The notes beneath the pieces are model-generated. The model ran no database searches. It was not told the origin of the DNA and saw only the letters and a program-made list of their open reading frames with translations. A stretch of 64,000 nt of DNA from Paenisporosarcina sp. FSL H8-0542 (lineage in GTDB: Bacteria > Bacillota > Bacilli > Bacillales_A > Planococcaceae): NCBI RefSeq assembly GCF_038632915.1, contig NZ_CP152050.1:423501-487500 (forward strand). Reading direction: 5' to 3'. The number at the start of each line of letters is the position of its first letter. Within the stretch, counting starts at the first letter, position 1. Below, piece after piece: positions 42,983 to 52,229 of this stretch. Position numbers and translations under genes: made by a program.

Positions 42983-44278
42983 ATGGATTTATGGTTAGCA
43001 AGTATAGTTTTTATCGTGACATTAATTTTTGTCATCTGGCAACCGAAAGGGTTATCGATTGGTTGGTCGGCGATGGCTGGAGCGGCAATCGCACTTCTTG
43101 TAGGTGTAGTTAATTTTCAGGACGTCATTGATGTAACAGGATTCGTCTGGAATGCAACACTGACGTTTATAGCGTTGATTATCATTTCATTGATTTTGGA
43201 TGAAATCGGTTTCTTCGAATGGTCGGCACTTCATATGGCCAGCTTTGCAAATGGAAGTGGCATTCGCATGTTTTTGCTCGTGACTCTACTTGGGGCTACA
43301 GTCTCCGCTTTATTTGCGAATGATGGTGCAGCTTTAATCTTGACGCCGATAGTGTTAGCGATGGTACGTGCTCTTGATTTCAAAGAGAAAATGATTTTAC
43401 CATTCATCATGGCTTCTGGATTTATTGCGGATACCACTTCCTTGCCATTTGTCATCAGTAACTTGGTGAACATTGTTTCAGCTGATTTCTTTGGCATTGG
43501 CTTTATCGAATATGCGTCACGGATGTTAGTACCAAACTTATTCAGTGTAGCGGCAAGTATGCTCGTCCTGTATTTGTTCTTTGGTAAATCAATTCCCAAA
43601 CACTTTGACGAAAAAATGTTAAAAGAACCAAAGAAAGCATTGAAAGATATCCGGATGTTCCATATTTCGTGGTACGTACTGAGTGTATTACTAGTTGGAT
43701 ATTTCTTGAGTGAATCATTGAATATTCCCGTTTCCTTTATTGCCGCTGCAGTAGCATTGATTTTCTTATGCATTGCTCGCAAAAGCAAAGCCGTTCACAC
43801 ACGGAATGTCATCAAAGGGGCTCCTTGGGCTATCGTGTTCTTCTCGATTGGTATGTATGTTGTTGTATATGGTCTTCGCAATGTAGGATTAACATCAGTG
43901 TTGACTGATTTAATCGAATGGACAACCAGTCATGGCCTATATACAGCAACGATTGGTATGGGTTTCATAGCGGCAATTCTATCAGCAATCATGAACAATA
44001 TGCCGACGGTCATGATTGATGCAATTGCCATTGCCGATACGAATACATCCGGCGTGATGAGGGAAGCGCTGATGTATGCAAATGTCATCGGGTCTGATTT
44101 AGGGCCGAAAATGACGCCAATCGGTTCTCTGGCAACGTTGTTATGGTTGCATGTCTTAAATCAAAAAGGCGTAAAAATCTCTTGGAGCTATTATTTTAAA
44201 GTAGGGGTATTATTAACCGTTCCTACACTATTCATAACTTTAACAGGACTGTATATATGGTTGACGATAATTCACTAA
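42983..44278 (+). CDS. arsB: Arsenite efflux permease
   Basis: A 431-residue membrane protein with 11-12 helices that extrudes As(III). '[18 protein letters not shown]' with '[19 protein letters not shown]' in the centre and '[15 protein letters not shown]..' plus '[21 protein letters not shown]' near the end are ArsB signatures. GGAGG lies before ATG, 14 bases after arsR. No arsA or arsD is present. Confidence 0.95.
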   Translation: MDLWLASIVFIVTLIFVIWQPKGLSIGWSAMAGAAIALLVGVVNFQDVIDVTGFVWNATLTFIALIIISLILDEIGFFEWSALHMASFANGSGIRMFLLVTLLGATVSALFANDGAALILTPIVLAMVRALDFKEKMILPFIMASGFIADTTSLPFVISNLVNIVSADFFGIGFIEYASRMLVPNLFSVAASMLVLYLFFGKSIPKHFDEKMLKEPKKALKDIRMFHISWYVLSVLLVGYFLSESLNIPVSFIAAAVALIFLCIARKSKAVHTRNVIKGAPWAIVFFSIGMYVVVYGLRNVGLTSVLTDLIEWTTSHGLYTATIGMGFIAAILSAIMNNMPTVMIDAIAIADTNTSGVMREALMYANVIGSDLGPKMTPIGSLATLLWLHVLNQKGVKISWSYYFKVGVLLTVPTLFITLTGLYIWLTIIH

Positions 44279-44292
44279 AAAGGATGAGACTG

Positions 44293-44712
44293 ATGGAAAA
44301 GAAAATTTTTTACTTTTTATGTACAGGCAATTCATGTCGTTCACAGATGGCAGAAGCTTTTGGTCATATGTACTTAGGTGACAAGTTTGAAGTTTATTCT
44401 GCTGGTATCGAAGCTCACGGTCTTAATCCGAATGCGATTAAAGCAATGGATGAAATCGGGATCGATGTTCGCAACCAAACATCAGATGTTATCGACCCAA
44501 AACTTTTGAACAAAGCAGATTTTGTGGTTACTCTATGTGGTGACGCTAATGACAAATGTCCCATGACGCCACCTCATGTGACTCGTTGGCACTGGGGCTT
44601 TGATGATCCTGCCCGAGCTAAAGGAACTGAAGATGAGAAATGGGCGGTATTCCAACGCGTGCGTGACGAAATTGGAGCACGTATCAAACAATTCTCTAAC
44701 ACAGGAAAATAA
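44293..44712 (+). CDS. arsC: Arsenate reductase, thioredoxin-coupled type
   Basis: A 139-residue protein of the low-molecular-weight phosphatase fold. It has the P-loop CTGNSCRS with Cys10 (nucleophile) and Cys15, and the redox pair in [10 protein letters not shown] (Cys82 and Cys89). It reduces As(V) to As(III) for ArsB. ATG 44293 with AAAGGATGAG upstream is chosen; the frame start at 44257 lies inside arsB. Confidence 0.95.
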   Translation: MEKKIFYFLCTGNSCRSQMAEAFGHMYLGDKFEVYSAGIEAHGLNPNAIKAMDEIGIDVRNQTSDVIDPKLLNKADFVVTLCGDANDKCPMTPPHVTRWHWGFDDPARAKGTEDEKWAVFQRVRDEIGARIKQFSNTGK

Positions 44713-44716
44713 GCCA

Positions 44717-44755
44717 AAAGAGACATCGTGGGATCCTCCACGATGTCTCTTTTAA
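44717..44755 (+). terminator. Bidirectional terminator between arsC and the GNAT gene
   Basis: AAAAGAGACATCGTGG (44717-44732) pairs perfectly with CCACGATGTCTCTTTT (44738-44753). Confidence 0.93.
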
Positions 44756-45552
44756 AAATTTTTACCCATATAAAACTCGTTTACGTAACTTCCATCAATG
44801 AGTAATGAGTTAGGACGGTTGCCTTCAATGCTATAACCCATTTTTTTATATAGTCCCATGGCACGTTCGTTTTTCTCCACGACTGTCAGTTCCAAGCGGG
44901 TTATCCCAACTTCATGTGCCCAAGTCTCTGCTTTTTTCATTAATGATGTCCCCACATTTTGACCATAATACGCTTGTCGTACACCGATTACTAGCGAAGC
45001 GCGATGATGCGCCCGGGGTGCCGGACCAGCAATCAATGCAACGAAACCAGCGAATTCGCCATTAAGAATGCCAACAAACATCCCGGAGTTTGCGGATTTT
45101 TTCCACTCACCGATACGTTTGCGAATGGACTGGACGGTCATTTTCCGTTCATCTTTTCCAAATAACATAAAATCCGATTCTGCATCAATATCTTGATACA
45201 GACGAATGATTGCACGTGCATCGTCCAAGTCTACGGGACGTATAATCATAATATTTTCGGGTTTATTTGAAGAAGAAGGATCGTAATCGAATGCTTCGGT
45301 TATTTTAACAAAAGTTACGGCTCTACCTAAGTCAATGCGTTTTACTGTATAATCTGAGTCAATCCACGCCAAGAAATGAGATGCAGGAGGTTTCGTCTTT
45401 TTCCACCAGCTACTATTTAAATAAGCTGCGTTTGGCAATTGTTGACCGACAATATTTTCGATTGCTGTATATGTAAGGGTGACTTCATTTTGATTAGCTT
45501 CTTCAAAAAAAGTTGCTAGTGGAATATACTTCTTCTCCAGTTTCTTTACCAT
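44752..45552 (-). CDS. GNAT acetyltransferase fused to an N-terminal DUF7662-like domain
   Basis: A 266-residue protein with two parts. Residues 1-90 ('KYIPLATFFEEAN', 'LTYTAIENIVGQQLPNAAYLNSSWWKK', 'AWIDSDYTVKRIDL') match the small DUF7662-like domain I recall from restriction- and nuclease-associated proteins. Residues 100-266 are a GNAT domain with 'VRQAYYGQNVGTSLMKKAE' (acetyl-CoA loop) and 'VVEKNERAMGLYKKMGYSIEG'. The order and spacing look genuine, not a frame fusion. The combined function is unknown. Confidence 0.75.
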   Translation of the reverse strand: MVKKLEKKYIPLATFFEEANQNEVTLTYTAIENIVGQQLPNAAYLNSSWWKKTKPPASHFLAWIDSDYTVKRIDLGRAVTFVKITEAFDYDPSSSNKPENIMIIRPVDLDDARAIIRLYQDIDAESDFMLFGKDERKMTVQSIRKRIGEWKKSANSGMFVGILNGEFAGFVALIAGPAPRAHHRASLVIGVRQAYYGQNVGTSLMKKAETWAHEVGITRLELTVVEKNERAMGLYKKMGYSIEGNRPNSLLIDGSYVNEFYMGKNF

Positions 45553-45635
45553 TATTGACCTCTTTTCTGTATCAAAAGAAATGCGTTTAGATTAGTATAA
45601 TAATATCACTTTTACCTAATGTAATCACTACTAAA

Positions 45636-45657
45636 TTCATACTATATTCATACTATA
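45636..45657 (+). repeat. Tandem 11-bp repeat upstream of the divergent GNAT genes
   Basis: TTCATACTATA occurs twice in direct tandem (45636-45646 and 45647-45657), one helical turn apart, in the 210-base gap between two divergent acetyltransferase genes. It could be an operator, but AT-rich sequence makes chance repeats common. Confidence 0.4.
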
Positions 45658-45763
45658 TCACTAAAAAAAGAAATTATCGCCTATAAAATGTAAAAAAATA
45701 TTGAAATTTATAATATTCCTTTTTTGCAACAGTATCTAAAGTCCTAAGGAGTGAATGATATAA

Positions 45764-46555
45764 ATGATTAGAAAATTGATTGAAGCCGATCGTCAAATAA
45801 CGATGGATTTCGTAGGGCAAAAACCTGCAGAGAATGTTTTTATTATTGGGGATATTGAAGGGCATGGATTCCATTCAAACATCCAGACGCTTTGGGGTGA
45901 CTTTAATGAAAAAGGGGATCTAAGAGGCGTTTTATTAAAATACGATCAAAACTTTATTGTGTATGCACCAGCTGCTTTCGATGCAGAAGGATTTGCCAAT
46001 ATTATTAATAAAGATTTATCCTTCAGCTATTTATCGGGAATTGAAGAAATGGTGAATCAATTAGCGCCTTACATAAAAACTCAACCTAAAAAACCTCGCG
46101 TTCTCTATTATGCAAAATGTGAGACTGTAGAACACCTGCCTGCAATTCCTGCTGACATCAACTTGGAAAAAGCTCAAGCGGATGATGCCCGTGCAATCAT
46201 CGCGCAAATGAAAGCAATTCCAGAGTTTTCAGAAGGCAATTACAGCGTTGAGAATAAACGAGAATCACTGGAAAAAGGTCTGGCCCGTGCATACTTAATC
46301 AAAAATAATGGAGTCATTGTAAGTTCAGCTTCAAGTACAGCTGAAAATAGTCAGTCTGCCATGATAGTAGGGGTAGGGACATTGCCTCTCTATCAGAAGA
46401 AAGGGCTCGCAACTTACTGTATGTCCAAGCTTTGTAGAGAGCTGCTAGAAGAAAATAAAATGTTGTGTCTGTTTTATGACAACCCTGCTGCAGGTGCAAT
46501 CTATAAGCGAATTGGCTTCGTTGATATCGGAAAATGGTGCATGTGGACATATTAA
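45764..46555 (+). CDS. GNAT-family N-acetyltransferase (ZmaR-like)
   Basis: A 263-residue protein. The N-terminal half has 'FIIGDIEGHGF' and 'VYAPAAFDAEGF', as in the two-module acetyltransferases related to zwittermicin resistance protein ZmaR. The C-terminal GNAT core has 'IVGVGTLPLYQKKGLATYCMSKLCREL' and 'LCLFYDNPAAGAIYKRIGFVDIGKW'. The substrate is unknown. AAGGAGTG lies before ATG 45764. An alpha/beta hydrolase gene follows 70 bases later. Confidence 0.85.
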   Translation: MIRKLIEADRQITMDFVGQKPAENVFIIGDIEGHGFHSNIQTLWGDFNEKGDLRGVLLKYDQNFIVYAPAAFDAEGFANIINKDLSFSYLSGIEEMVNQLAPYIKTQPKKPRVLYYAKCETVEHLPAIPADINLEKAQADDARAIIAQMKAIPEFSEGNYSVENKRESLEKGLARAYLIKNNGVIVSSASSTAENSQSAMIVGVGTLPLYQKKGLATYCMSKLCRELLEENKMLCLFYDNPAAGAIYKRIGFVDIGKWCMWTY

Positions 46556-46633
46556 AATACACGAATCTGTTGAATGGGAGAAGTGTACGATGGTTTAATA
46601 GAGGAAAGAGATTGCTAGAGGAGTTTGAATGCA

Positions 46634-47434
46634 GTGCTTCACTATAAAACATACATCGTTTCTTCTGATGCACCGTGGGTGTCATTTGTTCACGGCGCAG
46701 GAGGAAGTTCTTCCATATGGTATAAACAAATACGGGATTTCAGAAAAGAACACAACGTCTTATTAATTGATCTTAGGGGTCATGGTAAATCAGATCGCGG
46801 CCGTTGGAAAAAAGGCGATTCTTTTGCTCACATTGCCGAAGAAGTGAAAGATGTTCTTGATGAATTGAATATTGAACAAACACACGTGATTGGCATGTCA
46901 CTTGGGACAATCGTTGCCCAAACGATGGCTGAACGTTTCCCTGAGAGAATCTCATCGCTGATTTTGGGAGGGGCCGTTATCCGCCTGGATATCCGAACTA
47001 AGCTTTTACTTTGGACCGGGCGTGTGACGAAGCGCTTCATCCCATATATGCTGTTGTATAAATTGTTCGCCTGGATTATCATGCCAAAGAAAAGACATGA
47101 AGAATCCCGTCTCGTTTTCGTTAACCAAGCAAAAAAGATGTGTCAAAAAGAGTTTATCAAATGGTTTTCGTTAACCAAGCTGATCAATCCCTATTTAACA
47201 AGGCTTCAAATGAAAACGAATGCCATTCCGACTCTATTTTTAATGGGGGAAGAAGATTACTTGTTTATGCCGCCGGTTGAAGAATTGGTGAGACGTAATG
47301 AGGAATTTAAACTAATTAAGATTAAAGATTCTGGTCATGTTTGCAATATAGATCAACCGGAAAGATTCAATGAATTGTCGATTGATTTCATTTCTGCTAT
47401 ACAAAAAAACAAAGCTATCACCGCAGTTGGGTGA
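46634..47434 (+). CDS. Alpha/beta-fold hydrolase
   Basis: A 266-residue hydrolase: 'VSFVHGAGGSSSIW' (oxyanion region), 'LLIDLRGHGKS', the nucleophile elbow GMSLGT (Ser near 92), an Asp in 'MGEEDYLF' and the catalytic His in DSGHVCNI near 238. It is complete. Function unknown; esterase or hydrolase of a small substrate. GTG 46634 is preferred, 10 bases after AGAGGAG; TTG 46625 is only 1 base from that site. Confidence 0.85.
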   Translation: MLHYKTYIVSSDAPWVSFVHGAGGSSSIWYKQIRDFRKEHNVLLIDLRGHGKSDRGRWKKGDSFAHIAEEVKDVLDELNIEQTHVIGMSLGTIVAQTMAERFPERISSLILGGAVIRLDIRTKLLLWTGRVTKRFIPYMLLYKLFAWIIMPKKRHEESRLVFVNQAKKMCQKEFIKWFSLTKLINPYLTRLQMKTNAIPTLFLMGEEDYLFMPPVEELVRRNEEFKLIKIKDSGHVCNIDQPERFNELSIDFISAIQKNKAITAVG

Positions 47435-47452
47435 TAGCTTTGTTTTTTTGTT
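47407..47452 (+). terminator. Terminator after the alpha/beta hydrolase gene
   Basis: AAACAAAGCTATCACC (47407-47422) pairs with GGTGATAGCTTTGTTT (47430-47445) and poly-T. Confidence 0.9.
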
Positions 47453-47460
47453 AAACGGTA

Positions 47461-47532
47461 TATGAGCGCACATTTGCTCTTGCCGCACTTTCCGCATGAG
47501 CCAACAAGTATGAAAACCACATTCTTGTGGGG
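47461..47532 (+). repeat. Interspersed intergenic repeat, copy C
   Basis: Contains GCACATTTGCTCTTGCCGCA, TTTCCGCATGAGCCAACAAG and TATGAAAACCAC, closely matching copy A (20419), and CTTGTGG as in copy B. It follows a terminator directly. The gap to 47603 also has CGTCCGCGGAAAGGG. Confidence 0.7.
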
Positions 47533-47603
47533 CGTCCGCGGAAAGGGCACAGATTCCTTCTTTTATTAACATCAACAGTAAAAGTTAAACATAGCCTTTT
47601 GTT

Positions 47604-48788
47604 TTATGCGTGAGCTGGTTCCAGAGTAACTGCCGGCCCGAAAAATTCGAAGTGTACATTTTCTTCAGAGAAGCCTAACTCATAAAGGCTATTCACGACT
47701 GCTTTCATGAATGGTACTGGACCGCAAACGTAAATATCACTTTTTGCAAGTACATTTTCCGCTAAGAACTCTTTTGTGATGAGTTGATTATTATCGGAAT
47801 ACTGTGTGACATAAGTCGTATCTTCCATAACGGATAGTAATGTATGAACTTCCTTTTCAAATGCATGTAATGACATATTTCTCGCTCCATGTAGGAAAGA
47901 AACAGGACGACTTGGTGAGTTTTGTGAAATTGTCTGCAACATACTCATCATTGGCGTAATGCCTACTCCACCACTGATTAAAGTGACAGGTTGTGAGCTA
48001 TCGACGTTTAAATAGAAATCTCCCGCCGGTGCACTTACTTCAATTTGATCTCCGATTTCAACAGTGTTGTGCAGGTAACAAGATACTTTACCATTTGGAT
48101 CCATTTCACTTTCTTTTTTCACGGAAATACGGAATGTTTCATTCCCTGGTGCTTGTGACAGACTGTATTGACGATTAAACATATATGTTTCACCCGGAAT
48201 GGATAAACGCACCGTAATGTATTGACCAGGTTGGTACGTAGTGACAGCTGAACCGTCAGCCGGTTTTAAATAGAAGGAAGTAATAATATCGCTTTCTTTT
48301 ATTTTATCTACGATGACAAAATCTTTGAACTCATTCCAACCATTGGATTGTGTAGCCGCTTCTACATACATTTCATTTTCGACTTGAATGAATACATCTG
48401 CAATAACGCCGTAAGCTTCTCCCCAAGCATTAATGATGTCGTCAGTCGCTGCATCACCCAACACTTCTTTAATTGCACCTAATAGATGTGCTCCTACAAT
48501 CGGATAGTGTTCCGCTTTTACACCTAGTGAACGGTGTTTATGTGCAATTTGTTTGACTGCCGGAAGAAGGACAGCTAAATTGTCGATATGTTGTGCCGCT
48601 GCATAAACAGTATTGGCAAGAGCCGTTTGTTGGCGTCCTTGTTTTTGATTGGCATGATTAAATATGTTCAGCAACTCTGGATGTGCAGAGAATAAATTTT
48701 TGTAAAAAACAGTGGTAATATTCTGGCCGTGCTCAGCTAGAACTGGGACAGTTGATTTTACGATAGCGATTGTTTGAGAAGATAACAT
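47604..48788 (-). CDS. hmp: Flavohemoprotein, nitric oxide dioxygenase
   Basis: A 394-residue protein. The globin domain (about 1-140) carries the proximal His in '[16 protein letters not shown]' (His near 85). The FAD domain has '[13 protein letters not shown]' (R-x-Y-S), and the NAD domain has '[13 protein letters not shown]' and 'YVCGPVPFM'. It oxidises NO to nitrate with NAD(P)H. Divergent from nsrR, whose product is the NO-sensing repressor of hmp in B. subtilis. Confidence 0.95.
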   Translation of the reverse strand: MLSSQTIAIVKSTVPVLAEHGQNITTVFYKNLFSAHPELLNIFNHANQKQGRQQTALANTVYAAAQHIDNLAVLLPAVKQIAHKHRSLGVKAEHYPIVGAHLLGAIKEVLGDAATDDIINAWGEAYGVIADVFIQVENEMYVEAATQSNGWNEFKDFVIVDKIKESDIITSFYLKPADGSAVTTYQPGQYITVRLSIPGETYMFNRQYSLSQAPGNETFRISVKKESEMDPNGKVSCYLHNTVEIGDQIEVSAPAGDFYLNVDSSQPVTLISGGVGITPMMSMLQTISQNSPSRPVSFLHGARNMSLHAFEKEVHTLLSVMEDTTYVTQYSDNNQLITKEFLAENVLAKSDIYVCGPVPFMKAVVNSLYELGFSEENVHFEFFGPAVTLEPAHA

Positions 48789-48850
48789 GTTTGTTTCCTA
48801 CCCTTCATCATTTGATACTTTCACCATACGCCTGCCTGTTTCTTAAAGCA

Positions 48851-48917
48851 ATATATAAAATACATCTTTAATATTTCAGACACATTTCTTTCACGGAAAA
48901 GACATAATAGCTATAAT
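48851..48917 (+). promoter_or_regulatory. hmp/nsrR intergenic region with NsrR-like site and nsrR promoter
   Basis: ATATATAAAATACAT (48851-48865; ATGTATTTTATATAT on the hmp strand) is a degenerate match to the ATGTATTT/AAATACAT NsrR operator. On the plus strand TATAAT (48912-48917) with TTTCAC 17 bases upstream is the likely nsrR promoter. Confidence 0.5.
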
Positions 48918-48944
48918 GATGTAGGAAGAAAGAGCGGTGAAATA

Positions 48945-49382
48945 ATGCGAATGACAATGTATACCGATTTTTCCCTCCGCGTCTTGATGTATGTGGGGGC
49001 GAAAGGAAAATCGGAACTATCGACCATACAGGAAATTTCAACTGCCTATGGAATATCAAAAAATCATTTAATGAAAGTCACATATGAGTTAGGAAAACAC
49101 GGCTATATAGAAACAATCCGGGGGCGGGGAGGCGGAATACGTCTGGCTCTCCATCCTGAATCCATAAATATTGGAAAAGTCGTAAGAAAAACAGAAGACG
49201 ATTTTTATTTAGTAGAATGTTTCAACTGTGCAACAAACCAATGTATCATCACCCCCGTTTGCAAATTGAGAAGAGTATTGCGTGAAGCAATGGTGGCGTA
49301 CCTAGCTGTTTTGGATGGCTACACCTTGCAAGATTTACTAGTCAATAAAGAAGAGATTGGAGCCATTTTGTTTACGAAATAG
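48945..49382 (+). CDS. nsrR: Rrf2-family nitric-oxide-sensing repressor
   Basis: A 145-residue winged-helix protein. 'YTDFSLRVLMYVGAK' and 'ISTAYGISKNHLMKVTYELGKHGYIETIRGRGGGIRLA' form the DNA-binding domain. The cluster Cys are in ECFNCATNQCIITPVC: Cys92, Cys95, Cys100 and Cys106. Of these, 92, 100 and 106 correspond to the 4Fe-4S ligands of B. subtilis NsrR. NO destroys the cluster and derepresses hmp. It lies divergent to hmp. Confidence 0.93.
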   Translation: MRMTMYTDFSLRVLMYVGAKGKSELSTIQEISTAYGISKNHLMKVTYELGKHGYIETIRGRGGGIRLALHPESINIGKVVRKTEDDFYLVECFNCATNQCIITPVCKLRRVLREAMVAYLAVLDGYTLQDLLVNKEEIGAILFTK

Positions 49383-49429
49383 GTATGATAAAATAAAAAA
49401 CGTGAAGTTTGAATTATTGGAGGATACAC

Positions 49430-50359
49430 ATGGAAAAGGTATATGTACTAGGACATAAAAACCCAGATACAGATTCAATTTGCTCGGCGATCGTTTACGC
49501 TCATTTGAAGCGTGAATTAGGCATGGACGCAGTAGCGGTCCGTCTTGGCGATGTACAAAATGAAACTGCATTTGCTTTGGACAAATTTGGTTTTGAAGCA
49601 CCGCTTTTAATTGAGAAAGCATCACCAGATGTAAAACAAGTCATTTTAGTCGATCATAACGAAAAACAACAAAGTGTAGATGATATTGATGACGTTCAAG
49701 TAATCGAAGTTATTGATCATCACCGTATTGCGAACTTTGAAACAGCAGACCCATTGTTTTTCCGTGCAGAGCCGGTAGGATGTACAGCTACGATTTTAAA
49801 TAAACTGTTTAAAGAAAATGGTGTGGAAATTCCACCAAACATTGCGGGCATGATGCTATCGGCAATCATTTCAGATTCATTGCTATTTAAATCACCAACC
49901 TGTACCGTTCAAGATATTGCGGCAGCAAAAGAACTTGAAGTACTTGCAGGCGTAAATTCAGAAGAGTACGGTTTGGCGATGTTGAAGGCTGGAGCAGATT
50001 TAAGCGACAAGACACTTGAAGATTTACTTACACTCGATGCAAAAGAATTCGGGATGGGTAAATACAAAGTAGAAATCGCACAAGTAAATGCAGTTGATGT
50101 CAATGATGTAATGAGCCGCCAAGCAGAATTGGAAGATTTAATTTACCGTAAAATTGCTGAAAAAGAACTTAACTTGTTCTTCTTCGTTGTCACAGATATT
50201 TTAAACAACGATTCAGTTGCCTTGGCTTTAGGCGCCCAAGCTGAAAAAGCAGAAAAAGCTTTCGGCGTTCCCTTCATCAATAACGTTGCTTTATTAAAAG
50301 GTGTTGTATCACGTAAAAAACAAGTTGTTCCTGTATTAACAGAAGCATTAAGTGAATAA
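49430..50359 (+). CDS. ppaC: Manganese-dependent inorganic pyrophosphatase (family II)
   Basis: A 309-residue DHH-family enzyme that hydrolyses pyrophosphate in the cytoplasm. '[15 protein letters not shown]' carries the first metal ligands (H-x3-D-x-D), 'LVDHNE' and '[10 protein letters not shown]' (DHH) the others, and the C-terminal DHHA2 domain ends with '..[13 protein letters not shown]' (S-R-K-K-Q substrate motif). ATG 49430 follows GGAGG at 8 bases. Confidence 0.97.
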   Translation: MEKVYVLGHKNPDTDSICSAIVYAHLKRELGMDAVAVRLGDVQNETAFALDKFGFEAPLLIEKASPDVKQVILVDHNEKQQSVDDIDDVQVIEVIDHHRIANFETADPLFFRAEPVGCTATILNKLFKENGVEIPPNIAGMMLSAIISDSLLFKSPTCTVQDIAAAKELEVLAGVNSEEYGLAMLKAGADLSDKTLEDLLTLDAKEFGMGKYKVEIAQVNAVDVNDVMSRQAELEDLIYRKIAEKELNLFFFVVTDILNNDSVALALGAQAEKAEKAFGVPFINNVALLKGVVSRKKQVVPVLTEALSE

Positions 50360-50367
50360 GAAAAGTA

Positions 50368-50402
50368 TAAAAGCCGATTCCTTAAGGGAATCGGCTTTTA
50401 AA
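50368..50402 (+). terminator. ppaC terminator
   Basis: AAAAGCCGATTCC pairs with GGAATCGGCTTTT around a short loop (50368-50400), followed by AAATT. The T-run is short. Confidence 0.75.
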
Positions 50403-50486
50403 TTGCGAGAAAGATAAATGGTTGCTCAGTATGACTCTTGGGCAAGAACGTCAGAAAACTATCCTTGTGTTGACTCTGTAGTCATA

Positions 50487-51275
50487 CTAAAGTTCCAGAA
50501 GATGACGTAAATATCGATTCGGTTCTTTCAGGAAATCTGCTGTCAAACGAACATGCTCCACTTCATTAAAAGTTGTGGGTGTCAGTTCATTTTCGTTAAT
50601 TTCGAGTATTGTGGCCCCTGGATACGCCATGACAATTGGAGAATGTGTGGAAATAAGGAACTGGGCACCATCTTTCACCATGTCATGTAATAAGGCAAGG
50701 AATGTAAGTTGTTTATTTGGCGATAAAGGTGCTTCAGGCTCATCCAAAATATAAAAGCCATTAGGTTTGAATCTTGCTTGGAACAAATCAAGAAAACTTT
50801 CTCCGTGCGACCTTTTATCCAGACCCTGACCATATAAGTGGCGAAGCTCAGAATATGTACGTGCGTAGGGCAATACTTCAAGGCTATGAGGATTCCGTTT
50901 TTTAATTTCTTGGATGGCAATTCGCGCTTCTTCCCGCATATTGGCGAGCTCTCTTGTATACGTAATGAAATCGGATGCCCTGAAGAAAAAACCATTGCGG
51001 GTTCTTACGGACCAAATCAATTTGAGCTCATCAGCCAGTTCATAAGCGTGTGAAAACGACTTATCTTGCTCCATATATTCACCGCTAATCAAGATGCTAT
51101 CACTTGCTGCAGCAATACCCTCAAGCAACGTTGTTTTCCCGGAGCCGTTATCACCTGCAAGTATGGTAACGGGATGGGTGAACTTGAGTGATTCAAATTC
51201 CTCGATAAGAGGAAGATTGAATGGGTATTGATCTTGTACCGTACGACGTTTTCGAACAATTTCCCGTAAAATCAT
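50487..51275 (-). CDS. AAA-family (SMC/RecF-like) ATPase
   Basis: A 262-residue protein. Walker A is GDNGSGKTT near residue 38, 'KRSHGESFLDLF' resembles an ABC-type signature, Walker B is GFYILDEPEAPLS and the H-loop is LISTHSP. This is the AAA_21/AAA_23 group: single-domain ABC-like ATPases without membrane parts or coiled coil. The function is unknown; the partner could be a nuclease, but none is adjacent. ATG 51275 follows AAAGGAGTG. Confidence 0.85.
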   Translation of the reverse strand: MILREIVRKRRTVQDQYPFNLPLIEEFESLKFTHPVTILAGDNGSGKTTLLEGIAAASDSILISGEYMEQDKSFSHAYELADELKLIWSVRTRNGFFFRASDFITYTRELANMREEARIAIQEIKKRNPHSLEVLPYARTYSELRHLYGQGLDKRSHGESFLDLFQARFKPNGFYILDEPEAPLSPNKQLTFLALLHDMVKDGAQFLISTHSPIVMAYPGATILEINENELTPTTFNEVEHVRLTADFLKEPNRYLRHLLEL

Positions 51276-51401
51276 GGTCAAAAACACTCCTTTAAGAAAC
51301 ACTTTAGCACATTAACAAAAAGAACCGCACCATAAGTTCGGGCGAGCAGAAAAATTGCAGTGCCTATCCAAACGCACTACAATAACCATGAGGTGAATGG
51401 A

Positions 51402-52109
51402 ATGAAAATTGAAGTATGGTCGGACTATGTATGTCCATTCTGTTATATAGGAAAGCGTCGGATGGAAGAAGCAATCGCTACTACCGGGTTGGCTCACAAT
51501 ATCGATGTTCAATTCAAAGCGTATGAACTGGATCCAAATTCGCCAGCGATTTCGGACAAGTCGACATATGAAATGCTTGCCGAGAAGTATCAGACGACTC
51601 CTGAAGCGGCGAAACGAATGACAGCTTCGGTTAGTCAACAAGCACAAACGGTAGGCTTGACATATGATTTTGATCGTATTAATGAAGCCAATACGTTCGA
51701 TGCTCATCGGTTGGCGAAATGGGCGGAGGCACAAGGCAAACCGGCTGAAGTAAGCGAACGTTTGCTTAAAGCATACTTCATTGAAGCACAAGAAATCGGC
51801 CGACATGAAGTACTGTTAAATTTAGCAGAGGAGATCGGCTTAGATCGTAAGCAAGCTGCTGAAATATTATCCTCGAATGCATACGAGGCTGAAGTGAATC
51901 AAGATATCCAGGAAGGTATGTCCCTTGGTGTGCAAGGCGTGCCGTTTTTCGTCATCAACCGAAAATATGCAATTTCCGGAGCTCAACCTACTGAAGCATT
52001 TGCCGAAGCGTTAAGAAAAGTAGCAGAAGAAGAAGGTATTTCTACCAAGCTTCAACAATTGGGACAAGACAATGTGGGCATATGCAAAGATGACAATTGT
52101 GAATTCTGA
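51402..52109 (+). CDS. DsbA-family oxidoreductase (FrnE-like)
   Basis: A 235-residue cytoplasmic thioredoxin-fold protein: 'IEVWSDYVCPFCYIGKRRME' has the CPFC active site at about residues 11-14. An all-helical insertion follows, then 'GVQGVPFFVINRKYAISGAQP' with the cis-Pro. It has no signal peptide. FrnE-like proteins are dithiol oxidoreductases or isomerases. The C-terminus carries CKDDNCEF, an additional Cys pair. ATG 51402 follows GAGGTG. Confidence 0.88.
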   Translation: MKIEVWSDYVCPFCYIGKRRMEEAIATTGLAHNIDVQFKAYELDPNSPAISDKSTYEMLAEKYQTTPEAAKRMTASVSQQAQTVGLTYDFDRINEANTFDAHRLAKWAEAQGKPAEVSERLLKAYFIEAQEIGRHEVLLNLAEEIGLDRKQAAEILSSNAYEAEVNQDIQEGMSLGVQGVPFFVINRKYAISGAQPTEAFAEALRKVAEEEGISTKLQQLGQDNVGICKDDNCEF

Positions 52110-52114
52110 AAAAT

Positions 52115-52152
52115 GGAGAGCAGAGTTTTTGACTTCTCTAATGCTCTCCTTT
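52115..52152 (+). terminator. Terminator after the DsbA-like gene
   Basis: GGAGAGCA (52115-52122) pairs with TGCTCTCC (52142-52149), with an inner GAG/CTC pairing, then TTT. Confidence 0.7.
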
Positions 52153-52164
52153 AAAATTGCATTA

Positions 52165-52182
52165 TATCTCGAATTGAAGATA
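52165..52182 (+). promoter_or_regulatory. MhqR-type operator in the azoR promoter
   Basis: TATCTCGAATTGAAGATA is an 18-base palindrome (TATCT, 8 bases, AGATA) that differs in only two positions from the B. subtilis MhqR consensus (TATCTcgaattcgAGATA) as I remember it. It sits between TTGCAT (52157-52162) and an A/T-rich -10 region. A near copy is at 57818-57835. Confidence 0.75.
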
Positions 52183-52229
52183 AATAATTTTAAGATATAT
52201 AACTTTCTAATAAAAAGGAGATCTTCCAT

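Noticed and set aside
43231-43788. 185-codon frame antisense to arsB
   Set aside because: It lies wholly opposite a well-supported membrane protein gene; such antisense frames arise from codon bias, and it has no ribosome binding site.
50675-50995. 106-codon frame overlapping the AAA ATPase gene in another frame
   Set aside because: The ATPase frame carries all Walker motifs; the alternative frame has none and no ribosome binding site.
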